Source: an uncultured Clostridia bacterium (lineage in GTDB: Bacteria > Bacillota > Clostridia > TANB77 > CAG-508). From it: a stretch of DNA of 55,079 nt. Made by a program: the position numbers and the translations under genes. The DNA lies in the NCBI GenBank assembly GCA_944389655.1, contig CALXND010000004.1:1-55079 (forward strand), read 5' to 3'. The notes beneath the pieces are model-generated. The model saw only the letters and a program-made list of their open reading frames with translations. It searched no databases and was not told the origin of the DNA. Each line of letters begins with the position of its first letter. Within the stretch, counting starts at the first letter, position 1. Positions 43,731-52,590 of the stretch are shown piece by piece.

Positions 43731-43827
43731 TAATAAGATAATACTTTTAAGTAATTCAATATAACATATTGTAACAAAAAAGAAATTTTAAAGATAAAAA
43801 ATAATAATATTAAAGGAGGTTTTTATT

Positions 43828-44382
43828 ATGATGTGTCAAAATTGTGGAAAAAACGAGGTTACATTTAGATTTACACAAGTTATAAATGGTGTAAAAAAGG
43901 AGATGAATCTTTGCGATAAATGTGCAAGAGAATTAGGATTAAAAGATATGAGTTTTAGTATGCCAATAAGCTTTTCAAGCTTTTTAGGAGATTTCTTTAA
44001 TGATTATGAAAGCAGCTTGTTACCAAGCTTTATGGGAACTCAGGCTCTAGAATGCAAAAACTGCGGAACTACATTTGAAGATTTTATGAATAGGGGAGAA
44101 TTTGGCTGCATGGATTGCTACGAAACATTTGAAGATAGAATAGCACCACTTTTAAAGAATTTACAAGGCGCAAACAAACATACAGGAAGAAAATATAGAG
44201 AAATAGAATCAGATAAAACAGATAAAAAAGCAAGAAGAACAGTAAATAAAGAAGAAACAGAATTAGAAAAATTACAAAAAGAATTACAAAAAGCTATAAA
44301 AGATGAAAGGTACGAAGATGCTGCCAAAATCCGTGATCAAATAAAAAAAGTAGAAAAAGACCAAAAGGATAAAAACAACTAA
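43828..44382 (+). CDS. mcsA: Protein-arginine kinase activator McsA
   Basis: 184 residues; AAAGGAGG at 43812-43819 permits ATG 43828 or 43831. Four CxxC pairs (CQNC, CDKC, CKNC, CMDC) bind zinc, and a C-terminal UVR motif (LQKELQKAIKDERYEDAAKIRDQIK at about 147-171, cut here) contacts ClpC. It activates McsB. Second gene of the class III heat-shock operon. Confidence 0.93.
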   Translation: MMCQNCGKNEVTFRFTQVINGVKKEMNLCDKCARELGLKDMSFSMPISFSSFLGDFFNDYESSLLPSFMGTQALECKNCGTTFEDFMNRGEFGCMDCYETFEDRIAPLLKNLQGANKHTGRKYREIESDKTDKKARRTVNKEETELEKLQKELQKAIKDERYEDAAKIRDQIKKVEKDQKDKNN

Positions 44383-44477
44383 ATACAATTTACGGCAACT
44401 AGTATTTTAAGTTAAGTAATGTGCACGGTAAAAATATGAAATATAAGAAAAACAAGACTAAGTGAGGAGGAAATTAT

Positions 44478-45491
44478 ATGTCAAATTGGTATTTACAAAA
44501 TGGAAAAGATTCTGATGTAGTAATTAGTTCTAGAGTAAGATTAAATAGAAATTTAATAGGGTATAATTTCTTAAAGAAATGTACAAAAGAAGAAAAAGAA
44601 AGCATCTTGGAAAAAATAAAAGAAATAGTTCCAAGTTTAGGATATGGCTTAAAATATATTAATTTAGAAGATTTAGATAATGTTACAAAGCTAAGTTTAG
44701 TAGAAAAACATCTAGTAAGTCCAGAATTTGTAATGGATGACAAAAATCCAAAAGCAATTATCTTAAACGATGATGAAAATATTTGTATAATGCTAAATGA
44801 AGATGACCACATAAAAATTCAAGTATTTAGTGCAGGTCAAGAATTAGAAAACTTAAACAATTTAATAATAGAACTAGATGAAAAAATGGGAGAGATGCTA
44901 GAATATGCATATAGTAAAGAATTTGGATTTTTAACATCATCACCATTAAATATAGGAACAGGAATGAAGGCATCAGTAATAGTACATTTGCCAGCATTAA
45001 CAATGACAGGAAACTTATCAAAAGTTTTAAGAATAATAAACAATTTAGGAATGAGTATTAGAGGAGTATATGGTGAAGGTACGCAAAATCAGGGAGATTT
45101 GTACCAAATTTCAAATAATCAAACAATTGGACTAAGCGAGAAAGAAATAATGTTAAATGTAAGAAACATTTCAGAAAAAATAATAGAACAAGAAAGAACA
45201 GCAAGAAAATTTCTAGTAAAAAAAGAAATAGAGTTAGAAGACAGAGTATATAGAGCATATGGATTATTAACAAATGCAAGAAAAATTTCATCTGACGAAT
45301 GCAAAAAACTAATTTCAGAAGTAAAATTAGGAGTAGACCTAGGAATAATAAAAGAATTAGATGACAGCAAAATTAGAAAAATAGAACTATACACAAAAGC
45401 AGGAAATTTACAAAAATACGTAGGAAAAGCAATGGAAGGATACGAAAGAGAAATAAAAAGAGCAGAAATAGTAAAACAAATAATACGTTAA
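44478..45491 (+). CDS. mcsB: Protein-arginine kinase McsB
   Basis: 337 residues of the phosphagen-kinase fold. ISSRVRLNRNLIGYNF near the N-terminus, LTSSPLNIGTGMKASVIVHLPAL (about 153-175, cut here) and RGVYGEGTQNQGDLYQISN with nucleotide-binding arginines are family hallmarks. It phosphorylates arginines on CtsR and on proteins to be degraded by ClpCP. The TAA at 45489-45491 directly touches a REP-like palindrome, which separates it from clpC. Confidence 0.95.
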   Translation: MSNWYLQNGKDSDVVISSRVRLNRNLIGYNFLKKCTKEEKESILEKIKEIVPSLGYGLKYINLEDLDNVTKLSLVEKHLVSPEFVMDDKNPKAIILNDDENICIMLNEDDHIKIQVFSAGQELENLNNLIIELDEKMGEMLEYAYSKEFGFLTSSPLNIGTGMKASVIVHLPALTMTGNLSKVLRIINNLGMSIRGVYGEGTQNQGDLYQISNNQTIGLSEKEIMLNVRNISEKIIEQERTARKFLVKKEIELEDRVYRAYGLLTNARKISSDECKKLISEVKLGVDLGIIKELDDSKIRKIELYTKAGNLQKYVGKAMEGYEREIKRAEIVKQIIR

Positions 45492-45522
45492 TGCGCAAAT
45501 GGGGTCTGACCCCATTTGCGCA
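45492..45522. repeat. REP-like palindrome (GGGGTC-T-GACCCC subtype) between mcsB and clpC
   Basis: Arms TGCGCAAATGGGGTC (45492-45506) and complement (45508-45522) around a central T. It begins at the base after the mcsB stop, and its right end joins AAAAAGGAAGG, the clpC ribosome binding site. Same sequence type as 9786-9822. Confidence 0.92.
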
Positions 45523-45541
45523 AAAAAGGAAGGTGATTTTT

Positions 45542-47992
45542 ATGGTATATAAATTTACAGCTAGGGCTGAAAAGGCACTAGAAATTGCAAATGAGCTTGC
45601 ATTAGAGCTTGGGCATAATTACATAGGTACGGAGCATATTTTTTACGGATTAGTAGCAGAAGGAACAGGTGTAGCTAGTAAAGTGTTAGAAAACCAAAAT
45701 GTTACAGATGAAGCAATATTGCAAGAAATTGAAATGTTAATTGGAACTGGTGAAGCTTTAAATTCTAATGAGTCATTAGGTTTTACACCTAGAAGTAAAA
45801 GGGTTATAGAAAATGCTTTTTTAGAGGCACGTAAACTTGGAAGTGAATTTATTGGAACAGAGCATTTACTTATTGGTATAATGCAAGAAGGAGATAGTAT
45901 TGCAGTAAGAATAATGTTAGACTTAAATGTAAATCCTAGAAATCTATACAATGAAATAGCAAAAGTGCTTAATGAAGATGGAACAGATTCAAATTCATTT
46001 AAAGGAAATGCAGATAAAAATTTAGGCAGCTATAATTCTACACAGACTTTAAATCAATTTGGTACAGACTTAACTAAACAAGCACGTGAAGGTAAACTTG
46101 ATCCTGTAATAGGAAGAAAAAATGAAATTGATAGAGTTATTCAAATTTTATCAAGAAGAACTAAAAACAATCCTTGTTTGATTGGTGAACCAGGTGTTGG
46201 TAAAACAGCAGTAGTAGAAGGGTTAGCAGAAAAAATAGTTAGTGATGATGTTCCTGAAATGCTAAAAAATAAAAGAGTGGTTACGCTTGATATTTCTGGA
46301 ATGGTTGCAGGTGCTAAGTATAGAGGAGATTTTGAAGAAAGAATAAAGAAATGCTTGGCAGAAGTAAAAAAGGCTAAAGACGTTATTTTATTTATTGACG
46401 AAATTCATACTATAGTTGGTGCAGGCTCTGCCGAAGGAGCTGTTGATGCAGCAAATATTTTAAAGCCACTTTTAGCAAGAGGGGAAGTACAAGTTGTTGG
46501 AGCGACTACATTAAATGAGTATAGAAAATACATCGAAAAAGATAGTGCATTAGAAAGAAGATTTAGCCCAGTAACAGTTGGCGAGCCAACAGAAGAAGAA
46601 ACTATCAAAATTTTGGAAGGACTAAGAGATAAATACGAAGCTCATCATAATGTAAAAATTACAGAAGGAGCTATAAAAGCGGCTGTAGAGTTATCTACGA
46701 GATATATAAACGACAGATTTTTGCCAGACAAGGCAATAGACTTAATGGATGAAGCGGCTTCAAGAGTTAGAATGAGAACATTTACAATGCCAGATAGCAT
46801 AAAAAATATTGAAGATAAAATAGCTACTTTGGATAGAGAAAAGGAAGAAGCAATAAGAGTACAAGACTTTGAAAAAGCTGCAACACTAAGAGATAAAGAA
46901 AATGAGCAAAAAGAAAAACTAGAAAAAGAAAAGAAAAAATGGCAAAATAAAAATAGCAAAAATGTATTAAATCTTACAGATGAAGACATTGCAGAGGTTA
47001 TAGCAAGCTGGACAGGAATACCAGTAAATAAAATAACACAAGACGAAAACGAAAAATTAAAACATTTGGAAGAGACTCTTCATAAAAGAGTAATTGGACA
47101 AAACGAGGCAGTAGAAGCTGTTAGCAAAGCAATAAGAAGAGGAAGAGTTGGATTAAAAGATCCAAATAGACCAATAGGCTCATTCTTATTCTTAGGTCCA
47201 ACAGGTGTAGGAAAAACAGAGCTTTCAAAAGCATTAGCAGAAGCACTTTTCGGAAATGATGAAGCAATGATAAGAGTAGATATGTCTGAATATATGGAGC
47301 CACATTCTGTTGCAAAACTAATTGGTTCACCTCCAGGATATGTTGGATATGATGAAGGAGGACAACTAACCGAAAAAATAAGAAGAAAACCATATTCAGT
47401 AATACTATTCGACGAAATCGAAAAAGCGCATCCAGATGTAATGAATATGCTTTTACAAATACTAGATGACGGAAGGCTTACTGATGCACAAGGTAGAACA
47501 GTAAACTTTAAAAATACAGTTATAATTATGACATCAAATGTAGGAGCAAGAATGATTACAGATAAAAATGTGCTAGGATTTAGTCAAGGGACAGATAGTA
47601 AAGAAGGCAAGGAAAAGGAATATGAAAGCATCAAAAAAGATGTAATGGCAGAACTAAAGAAACAATTTAGACCAGAATTTATAAATCGTATTGATGATAT
47701 AATAGTATTCCATAAACTAACAGATGAAGATATTTCACAAATTATAGAAATAATGCTAAGACAAGTACAAAATAGACTAAAAGAGAATGAATATAATGTG
47801 GAAATTGATAAGTCTGTAAAAGACTTAGTTGCTAAAAAAGGCGTAGATACAAATTATGGTGCGCGACCATTAAAGAGAGCTATACAAAGTAATATAGAAG
47901 ACAAAATAGCAGAGGCAATACTTGATGGGAAAATAATGCCACATAAAAAGGTAAAAATAGTAGCTGAAAATGAGAAAATAAAGGTTGAATAA
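45542..47992 (+). CDS. clpC: ATP-dependent Clp protease ATP-binding subunit ClpC
   Basis: 816 residues from ATG 45542 (AAGGAAGGTG at 45526-45535; an in-frame ATG at 45491 lies before the palindrome and is rejected). Clp N-domain (1-150, two repeats starting [13 protein letters not shown] and [13 protein letters not shown]), AAA-1 with Walker [10 protein letters not shown] (about 214), a UVR/M-domain region (about 430-475), AAA-2 with Walker [10 protein letters not shown] (about 550) and Walker [12 protein letters not shown], then a D2-small domain. It unfolds arginine-phosphorylated substrates for ClpP. No LGF loop check for ClpP binding was made. Confidence 0.96.
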   Translation: MVYKFTARAEKALEIANELALELGHNYIGTEHIFYGLVAEGTGVASKVLENQNVTDEAILQEIEMLIGTGEALNSNESLGFTPRSKRVIENAFLEARKLGSEFIGTEHLLIGIMQEGDSIAVRIMLDLNVNPRNLYNEIAKVLNEDGTDSNSFKGNADKNLGSYNSTQTLNQFGTDLTKQAREGKLDPVIGRKNEIDRVIQILSRRTKNNPCLIGEPGVGKTAVVEGLAEKIVSDDVPEMLKNKRVVTLDISGMVAGAKYRGDFEERIKKCLAEVKKAKDVILFIDEIHTIVGAGSAEGAVDAANILKPLLARGEVQVVGATTLNEYRKYIEKDSALERRFSPVTVGEPTEEETIKILEGLRDKYEAHHNVKITEGAIKAAVELSTRYINDRFLPDKAIDLMDEAASRVRMRTFTMPDSIKNIEDKIATLDREKEEAIRVQDFEKAATLRDKENEQKEKLEKEKKKWQNKNSKNVLNLTDEDIAEVIASWTGIPVNKITQDENEKLKHLEETLHKRVIGQNEAVEAVSKAIRRGRVGLKDPNRPIGSFLFLGPTGVGKTELSKALAEALFGNDEAMIRVDMSEYMEPHSVAKLIGSPPGYVGYDEGGQLTEKIRRKPYSVILFDEIEKAHPDVMNMLLQILDDGRLTDAQGRTVNFKNTVIIMTSNVGARMITDKNVLGFSQGTDSKEGKEKEYESIKKDVMAELKKQFRPEFINRIDDIIVFHKLTDEDISQIIEIMLRQVQNRLKENEYNVEIDKSVKDLVAKKGVDTNYGARPLKRAIQSNIEDKIAEAILDGKIMPHKKVKIVAENEKIKVE

Positions 47993-48110
47993 ACAAAAAA
48001 TGCGCAATTGGGGACGGGCTTTTTTGGCGCAAGTTAATTATAAATTCATTAAAATATTAGAATTATATTTGCGCCAAATAAGCCCGTCCCCAATTGCGCA
48101 TTTTTTGTTT
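47991..48110. repeat. REPIN-like paired inverted element (GGGGACGGGC subtype) between clpC and ldh
   Basis: The left arm starts AAACAAAAAATGCGCAATTG and runs to GGCGCAA (47991-48032); the right arm is its complement (48069-48110), with a 36-nt AT-rich spacer. It overlaps the clpC stop codon (47990-47992). The outer 10 nt flanks (AAACAAAAAA/TTTTTTGTTT) also pair, so the RNA could form a strong terminator. Confidence 0.92.
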
Positions 48111-48195
48111 AAAAAGTTGTAAAAAGTGGTATAATATGGTAGAGTAGTAAAGATAAAATTTTTTAGAGCATAAATTTGCTAGAACGGAGGTAAGT

Positions 48196-49155
48196 ATGAA
48201 AAAAGGTAAAATAGTTTTGGTAGGAACAGGTTTTGTAGGTATGAGCATGGCGTATTCTATGCTTAATAGAGGTGGAATAAATGAACTTGTATTAGTGGAT
48301 TTAGATAAGGATAAAACGATTGGAGAGGAAATGGATTTATCGCATGGACTTCCATATGCACCACAAAAGATGGTTATTAAAGCAGGGGACTATAGTGACT
48401 GTAAAGATGCACAAATAGTAGTAATTACAGCTGGAGCAGCGCAAAAACCAGGTCAAACCAGGTTAGAACTTGCAGAGACAAATACAAAAATAATGAAGAG
48501 TATTACAGAGCAAATTATGGCAAGTGGTTTTGATGGAATTATAATTGTTGCCACAAATCCAGTGGATTTAATGACATATGTGGTATCAAAAGTATCTGGA
48601 CTTCCTAAAAATCAAGTTTTTGGTTCAGGAACTGTTTTAGATACAGCAAGGCTTCGTTACTTAATGGGAGATTATTTTAAAATATCAAGCAAAAATATAC
48701 ATGCATATATTATGGGAGAGCATGGAGATTCTTCATTTGTTCCATGGGAACATGCATATATTGGCTGTAAAAAAGTTAAAGACATTATGAGAGACAACAA
48801 TCATCCAATTTCTGATTTGGATAAAATCCATAAGGGAGTTGTAAATGCGGCATATGAAATAATAGATAAGAAAAAAGCAACATACTATGGTATAGGAATG
48901 GCATTAAACAGAATTGTAAGAGCAGTACTTGATAATGAAAATTCTATTCTTACTGTGTCTACTTATTTAGAAAACAACCAATATGGTCAAAATGATATTT
49001 ACATTGGTGTGCCAGCAGTTATAAATGTTAAAGGTGTGCGTGAACTTTTAAAATTAGAACTAACGGAAGAGGAACAGGAAAAATTAAATAATAGTTGCAG
49101 TATTATAAAGAAGATGAGAGAAGATTCAATAGATAAGATAATAGAAGGAAAATAA
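48196..49155 (+). CDS. ldh: L-lactate dehydrogenase
   Basis: 319 residues. NAD-binding GTGFVGMSMAYSML (about 11-24), the active-site loop KPGQTRLELAETN with the substrate-closing Arg, NPVDLMTYV, and the catalytic His in MGEHGDSSF (about 172-180). Gln in the QKPGQTR region supports lactate over malate dehydrogenase. It regenerates NAD+ from pyruvate. The ATG at 48196 follows CGGAGGTAAG; a TATAAT box lies at 48130-48135 with a poor -35. Confidence 0.93.
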   Translation: MKKGKIVLVGTGFVGMSMAYSMLNRGGINELVLVDLDKDKTIGEEMDLSHGLPYAPQKMVIKAGDYSDCKDAQIVVITAGAAQKPGQTRLELAETNTKIMKSITEQIMASGFDGIIIVATNPVDLMTYVVSKVSGLPKNQVFGSGTVLDTARLRYLMGDYFKISSKNIHAYIMGEHGDSSFVPWEHAYIGCKKVKDIMRDNNHPISDLDKIHKGVVNAAYEIIDKKKATYYGIGMALNRIVRAVLDNENSILTVSTYLENNQYGQNDIYIGVPAVINVKGVRELLKLELTEEEQEKLNNSCSIIKKMREDSIDKIIEGK

Positions 49156-49246
49156 TAATATTATATACAGATAAAGGACACACAATGTACACAAATAAGT
49201 AGGATAATTTGAAAAGATTTAGAAAAATTATGTAATAGAAAATAAA

Positions 49247-49265
49247 AGGTCCCCAATAGGGACCT
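49247..49265 (-). terminator. Terminator of the 49278 gene
   Basis: Reverse strand AGGTCCC/GGGACCT (49247-49253 with 49259-49265), then TTTTATT. Not a member of the GGGGAC palindrome family. Confidence 0.7.
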
Positions 49266-49277
49266 AATGTTTGAAGT

Positions 49278-49622
49278 TTATGGTAACCGTTTTTTTATGA
49301 AGAAAATTTCTTCTGGATCATCAGGCTGAATTGTAAAAGCAACATTAGGATGCGAGATTTTAAGCACCTGATTCCACTCAGCTATGCCAACCTGGTTCTT
49401 TTCTGGATATGTACGAAGACATATAAAATTAGAATTCTTTGAACCAAAGAATAAATGAGTTTGGCGAAGTTGCTTCTCTTGCTTTGGTCTAGAATTTAAA
49501 TATAAGTCAACAGCTGCTTGAAAATCCAGAAACAACCATGCATTTTTAGCACTATCACCTAAGGATGAAATTACATCAATTGCTGTTTGGCCAACTGGAA
49601 TATAAGTTACCTCTTTCTTCAT
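49278..49622 (-). CDS. Hypothetical protein (114 aa)
   Basis: Reverse strand, start at 49622 after AAAGGAGGTA. Starts MKKEVTYIPVGQTAIDVISSLG; ends with QPDDPEEIFFIKKRLP. Predicted small soluble alpha/beta protein with no known motif. Its promoter carries a perfect inverted repeat between -10 and start, suggesting regulation, perhaps by a dedicated repressor. G+C is slightly higher than its neighbours, which could reflect acquisition. Confidence 0.7.
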   Translation of the reverse strand: MKKEVTYIPVGQTAIDVISSLGDSAKNAWLFLDFQAAVDLYLNSRPKQEKQLRQTHLFFGSKNSNFICLRTYPEKNQVGIAEWNQVLKISHPNVAFTIQPDDPEEIFFIKKRLP

Positions 49623-49664
49623 GATTATACCTCCTTTAGTAGAAGAAAGGTTAATAGTTACAAA

Positions 49665-49714
49665 ATGAGCATGGCTCATACTTATATTATAATGTATTTT
49701 ACATAAATAATCAA
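49665..49714 (-). promoter_or_regulatory. Promoter with operator-like palindrome for the 49278 gene
   Basis: Reverse strand TTGATT (49714-49709), 17-nt spacer, TATAAT (49691-49686), then the palindrome ATGAGC-N3-GCTCAT at 49665-49679, covering the transcription start region. Confidence 0.7.
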
Positions 49715-49809
49715 ATATATTTAACTATATATAATAGTTTATGACAAAGTATAGTATATTTTAAAGAACTAAGTAACCATAGTAAAAAATAAATATGAGG
49801 AGAGAATGA

Positions 49810-50484
49810 ATGACAAGAACAAAATTAAAAGATAGAATTTTGCCTACATATACAAGAGGCGAAGAAATTTTTAATATGACATCGCATATAGTAGGAGCAG
49901 TACTTGGGGTTGTTGCCATTGTACTATGCGTTATTATGGCAGCAGTACATGGAAATGCATATGGGGTTGTAAGCAGCGCAATTTACGGAACAACAATGCT
50001 AATTCTATATACAATGTCTAGTATATATCATGGACTTAGTCCTAAACGTACTAGCAAAAAAGTAATGCAAGTACTAGATCATTGCACAATTTTTTTACTT
50101 ATTGCTGGCTCATATACACCATTTGCACTATGTACGTTTAGAGAGTATGACACAGCTACAGGTTGGACAATATTTGGAATTATATGGGCAATGGCAATAC
50201 TAGGCATAGTACTAAATGCAATCGACTTAAAAAAATATAAAAAATTCTCAATGATTTGCTATCTTGGTATGGGATGGGCAATAATTTTTAAAGCGAATCT
50301 ATTACCAGTCTTATTACCAACTCCTGGATTAGTATTGCTAGTAGCGGGAGGAATTGCATATACTGTAGGAGCAATTCTTTATGGAATTGGAAAAAAACAC
50401 AAATGGATGCATTCTATATTTCATTTATTTATACTATTAGGTAGTTTACTACATTTCTTCTGCATATTACTTTATGTAGTGTAG
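49810..50484 (+). CDS. Hemolysin III family (PAQR/YqfA-like) membrane protein
   Basis: 224 residues with seven predicted membrane helices. Family motifs: EEIFNMTSHIVGAVLG at the start, SSIYHGLS (about 71), LDHCTIFLLIAGSYTPF (about 88-104) and HSIFHLFILLGSLLHFF near the end, which carry the metal-binding histidines and acid. The molecular function is uncertain; haemolysis is shown only for some homologues, and members are related to adiponectin receptors. Monocistronic. Confidence 0.9.
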   Translation: MTRTKLKDRILPTYTRGEEIFNMTSHIVGAVLGVVAIVLCVIMAAVHGNAYGVVSSAIYGTTMLILYTMSSIYHGLSPKRTSKKVMQVLDHCTIFLLIAGSYTPFALCTFREYDTATGWTIFGIIWAMAILGIVLNAIDLKKYKKFSMICYLGMGWAIIFKANLLPVLLPTPGLVLLVAGGIAYTVGAILYGIGKKHKWMHSIFHLFILLGSLLHFFCILLYVV

Positions 50485-50632
50485 AGTTTGCAGTAAAAAA
50501 TAGATTACTTTGAAATAAAAATTATAGATTATGAACAAAAATGACAGTTGAAAACATTGAAAGGAAAAAATTAATTATATGTCAAGAAAATAATAACATA
50601 AAAAGTAAAAGGGTAATTGTATGAATAAAACA

Positions 50633-50661
50633 TTGTGATTTGCATAAAAATGTGATATAAT
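50633..50661 (+). promoter_or_regulatory. Promoter of the lipoprotein gene
   Basis: TTGTGA at 50633-50638, 17-nt spacer, TATAAT at 50656-50661. Confidence 0.6.
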
Positions 50662-50714
50662 TGAAAATATTAGTAACTCATAGTTGAAATCTATCTAAAA
50701 GAAAGGGAGACATT

Positions 50715-51116
50715 ATGAATGTAAAAAAACAAAAAAAGATGGAGCGGTGCATAATTTTATGTACAATAATTTTTCTATTTATGCTAATATTTAGTGGCTG
50801 CGGGGCGAAAAACAAGATTATATGGAACTACAACAAAGAAGAAAAATCTATAGATATTATTAATTTATCAGAAGATGATATAATAGTAGATGTAGAAATT
50901 TCTATAGAGGGGCAACCAATAAATGAAAAGGATTTGCTTCAAGCATCAGAGGAAATGTCAGTAGGAGGCATTGATGATGTGAATGAAATTACAAATGTAG
51001 ATATTAACGCAACTTATCTCAGTAACATGCTGAACGCAGATGTTGCTATACTTGTTTCTCTAATATTTGAAATCGTAGCATTCCTTGTAGGATTTTTGGT
51101 AGGAAAATCAATGTAG
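50715..51116 (+). CDS. Small lipoprotein-like membrane protein
   Basis: 133 residues. The N-terminus is a type II signal peptide (basic KKQKKMERC, then IILCTIIFLFMLIF, lipobox FSGC with Cys at about 29). The extracellular part contains IIWNYNKEEKSIDIINLSEDD and a Glu/Asp-rich stretch; a second hydrophobic helix near the C-terminus (AILVSLIFEIVAFLVGFLVG) would anchor the other end. Not a family I recognise. GAAAGGGAG at 50700-50708. It is followed by a strong terminator. Confidence 0.7.
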   Translation: MNVKKQKKMERCIILCTIIFLFMLIFSGCGAKNKIIWNYNKEEKSIDIINLSEDDIIVDVEISIEGQPINEKDLLQASEEMSVGGIDDVNEITNVDINATYLSNMLNADVAILVSLIFEIVAFLVGFLVGKSM

Positions 51117-51120
51117 AAAA

Positions 51121-51172
51121 ATAAAGAAAAAAGTTGCTGGAAGTTAATACTTCTGGTAACTTTTCTTTATTG
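51121..51172 (+). terminator. Terminator of the lipoprotein gene
   Basis: Long hairpin: AATAAAGAAAAAAGTTGCTG on the left pairs with CTGGTAACTTTTCTTTATT on the right around GAAGT-TAAT-ACTT. Confidence 0.8.
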
Positions 51173-51251
51173 TATAGGAAAATAAAATTATTATAAAGCA
51201 GATAAGTTGTTATTAAATAATCTATGCTTACAAAAATTCTAAAAAAACTGT

Positions 51252-51323
51252 ACTATTTTCAAAAAATAGTATATAATAGTAACGTGTTTAACCGACAGGC
51301 TTATATTCTTAATTAAGAATGTA
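51252..51323. promoter_or_regulatory. Candidate control region of the trans-sulfuration gene
   Basis: Inverted repeat ACTATTTT/AAATAGT (51252-51270) just before a TATAAT (51272-51277), and a perfect 16-nt palindrome ATTCTTAATTAAGAAT (51306-51321) downstream. I see no SAM or T-box signature, although such genes are often under one. Confidence 0.45.
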
Positions 51324-51380
51324 CTGTGAAAACAATAAAAAATATAGCAATAAAAGTTATATTAAAGAAGGGTAGTAAAC

Positions 51381-52574
51381 ATGAAAGATTTAAAAGATTA
51401 CAAAAATTTTAACAGAAAGGAAAATTTGAAATTTGCATCAAAAGTTGTACATGGGGGAGAAGGAGTTGACCCTGCAACAGGTTCAATAAGTTTTCCAATT
51501 TATCAAACAGCAACATTTAAGCACAGCGCAATTGAAACAAGAGATCCATACAATTATTCAAGATGCATTAATCCAACAAGGGAAGAACTTGAAAAAACAA
51601 TGTGCATATTAGAAGAGGGCACAAGAGCATTTGCAGTAAATTCAGGAATGGCTGCAATCACATTAGTATTTTCTCTATTAAAACCAGGAGATCATATAGT
51701 AATGTCTGATGACATCTATGGTGGTACATTTAGAGAGGTAAATGAAGTATTAAGTGTAAATGGAGTAGAATATGACAGTATAGATTTATCTAATACAGAG
51801 TTATTAAAGAAAACATTAAGACCAAACACAAAGATGATATTTATAGAAACTCCAACAAACCCAATGATGAAAGTTGCAGATATAGAGAAAATAGCTAAAA
51901 TTGGACATGAGGCAGGTGCAATAGTTGTAGTAGATAATACATTTTTGACACCATATTTCCAAAAACCACTCACACTAGGAGCAGATATTGTTATTCATAG
52001 TGGTACAAAATATTTAGCAGGACATAATGATGTTCTTGCAGGAATTGTTGTCGTTAAAGACAGCAAAATAGGAGAAAAGCTAGAAATACAAATGTATATA
52101 TATGGTGCAGGGCTTGGACCAATGGACTCATGGATAATGCTTAGAGGAATAAAAACATTGGCATTAAGAATGGACAGGCATGCACAAAATGCAATGAAAG
52201 TTGCAAACTGGCTTCGTAACCAACCAAAAGTAGAAAAAGTATATTATGTAGGTTTCGAAGATCACAAAGATTATGAAGTAACCAAAAAACAAACTACAGG
52301 TTTTGGTGGAATGATATCATTTAAAGTAGATAGCACAAAAACCGTAAATGATATATTATCTAGACTAAAACTAATTATATTTGCAGAAAGCTTAGGAGGA
52401 GTAGAAAGTTTAATCACTCATCCAGTAAGTAGAACACATACAGAAATCTTAGAAGAAGTAAGAGAAGCATTAGGAATAACAGATACACTTTTACGTTTAT
52501 CTGTTGGAATTGAAGACGCAGACGATATCATAGCAGATTTAGACCAAGCAATGAATGGTGAGAAAGAATTATAG
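51381..52574 (+). CDS. Cys/Met metabolism PLP-dependent enzyme (cystathionine gamma-synthase/lyase family)
   Basis: 397 residues, fold type I. ASKVVHGGEG at the start, YNYSRCINPTREELEKTM (Tyr/Arg phosphate binders), SGMAAI (about 94), the ETPTNP motif, VVDNTFLTPYFQKPL and the PLP-Lys in HSGTKYLAGH (about 207-216). SLGGVESLITHP near the C-terminus is typical. Whether it is MetB, MetC, cystathionine gamma-lyase or O-acetylhomoserine sulfhydrylase cannot be settled by eye. The 16-nt gap to dapF-murE suggests co-transcription, linking sulfur amino acid and lysine/DAP branches of the aspartate family. Confidence 0.88.
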   Translation: MKDLKDYKNFNRKENLKFASKVVHGGEGVDPATGSISFPIYQTATFKHSAIETRDPYNYSRCINPTREELEKTMCILEEGTRAFAVNSGMAAITLVFSLLKPGDHIVMSDDIYGGTFREVNEVLSVNGVEYDSIDLSNTELLKKTLRPNTKMIFIETPTNPMMKVADIEKIAKIGHEAGAIVVVDNTFLTPYFQKPLTLGADIVIHSGTKYLAGHNDVLAGIVVVKDSKIGEKLEIQMYIYGAGLGPMDSWIMLRGIKTLALRMDRHAQNAMKVANWLRNQPKVEKVYYVGFEDHKDYEVTKKQTTGFGGMISFKVDSTKTVNDILSRLKLIIFAESLGGVESLITHPVSRTHTEILEEVREALGITDTLLRLSVGIEDADDIIADLDQAMNGEKEL

Positions 52575-52590
52575 GAAGGAATGAATTAAT

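Noticed and set aside
45542..46700. More T-ending codons in the first part of clpC, hydA and ldh, each just downstream of a palindrome
   Set aside because: The same codons (GTT, GCT, GGT) are common in rplU and other highly expressed genes, so translational selection explains it; no link to the palindromes can be shown by eye.
49247..49265. GGTCCC/GGGACC hairpin as another REP-like palindrome
   Set aside because: The core and flanks differ, and the T-run in the direction of the reverse-strand gene marks it as an ordinary terminator.
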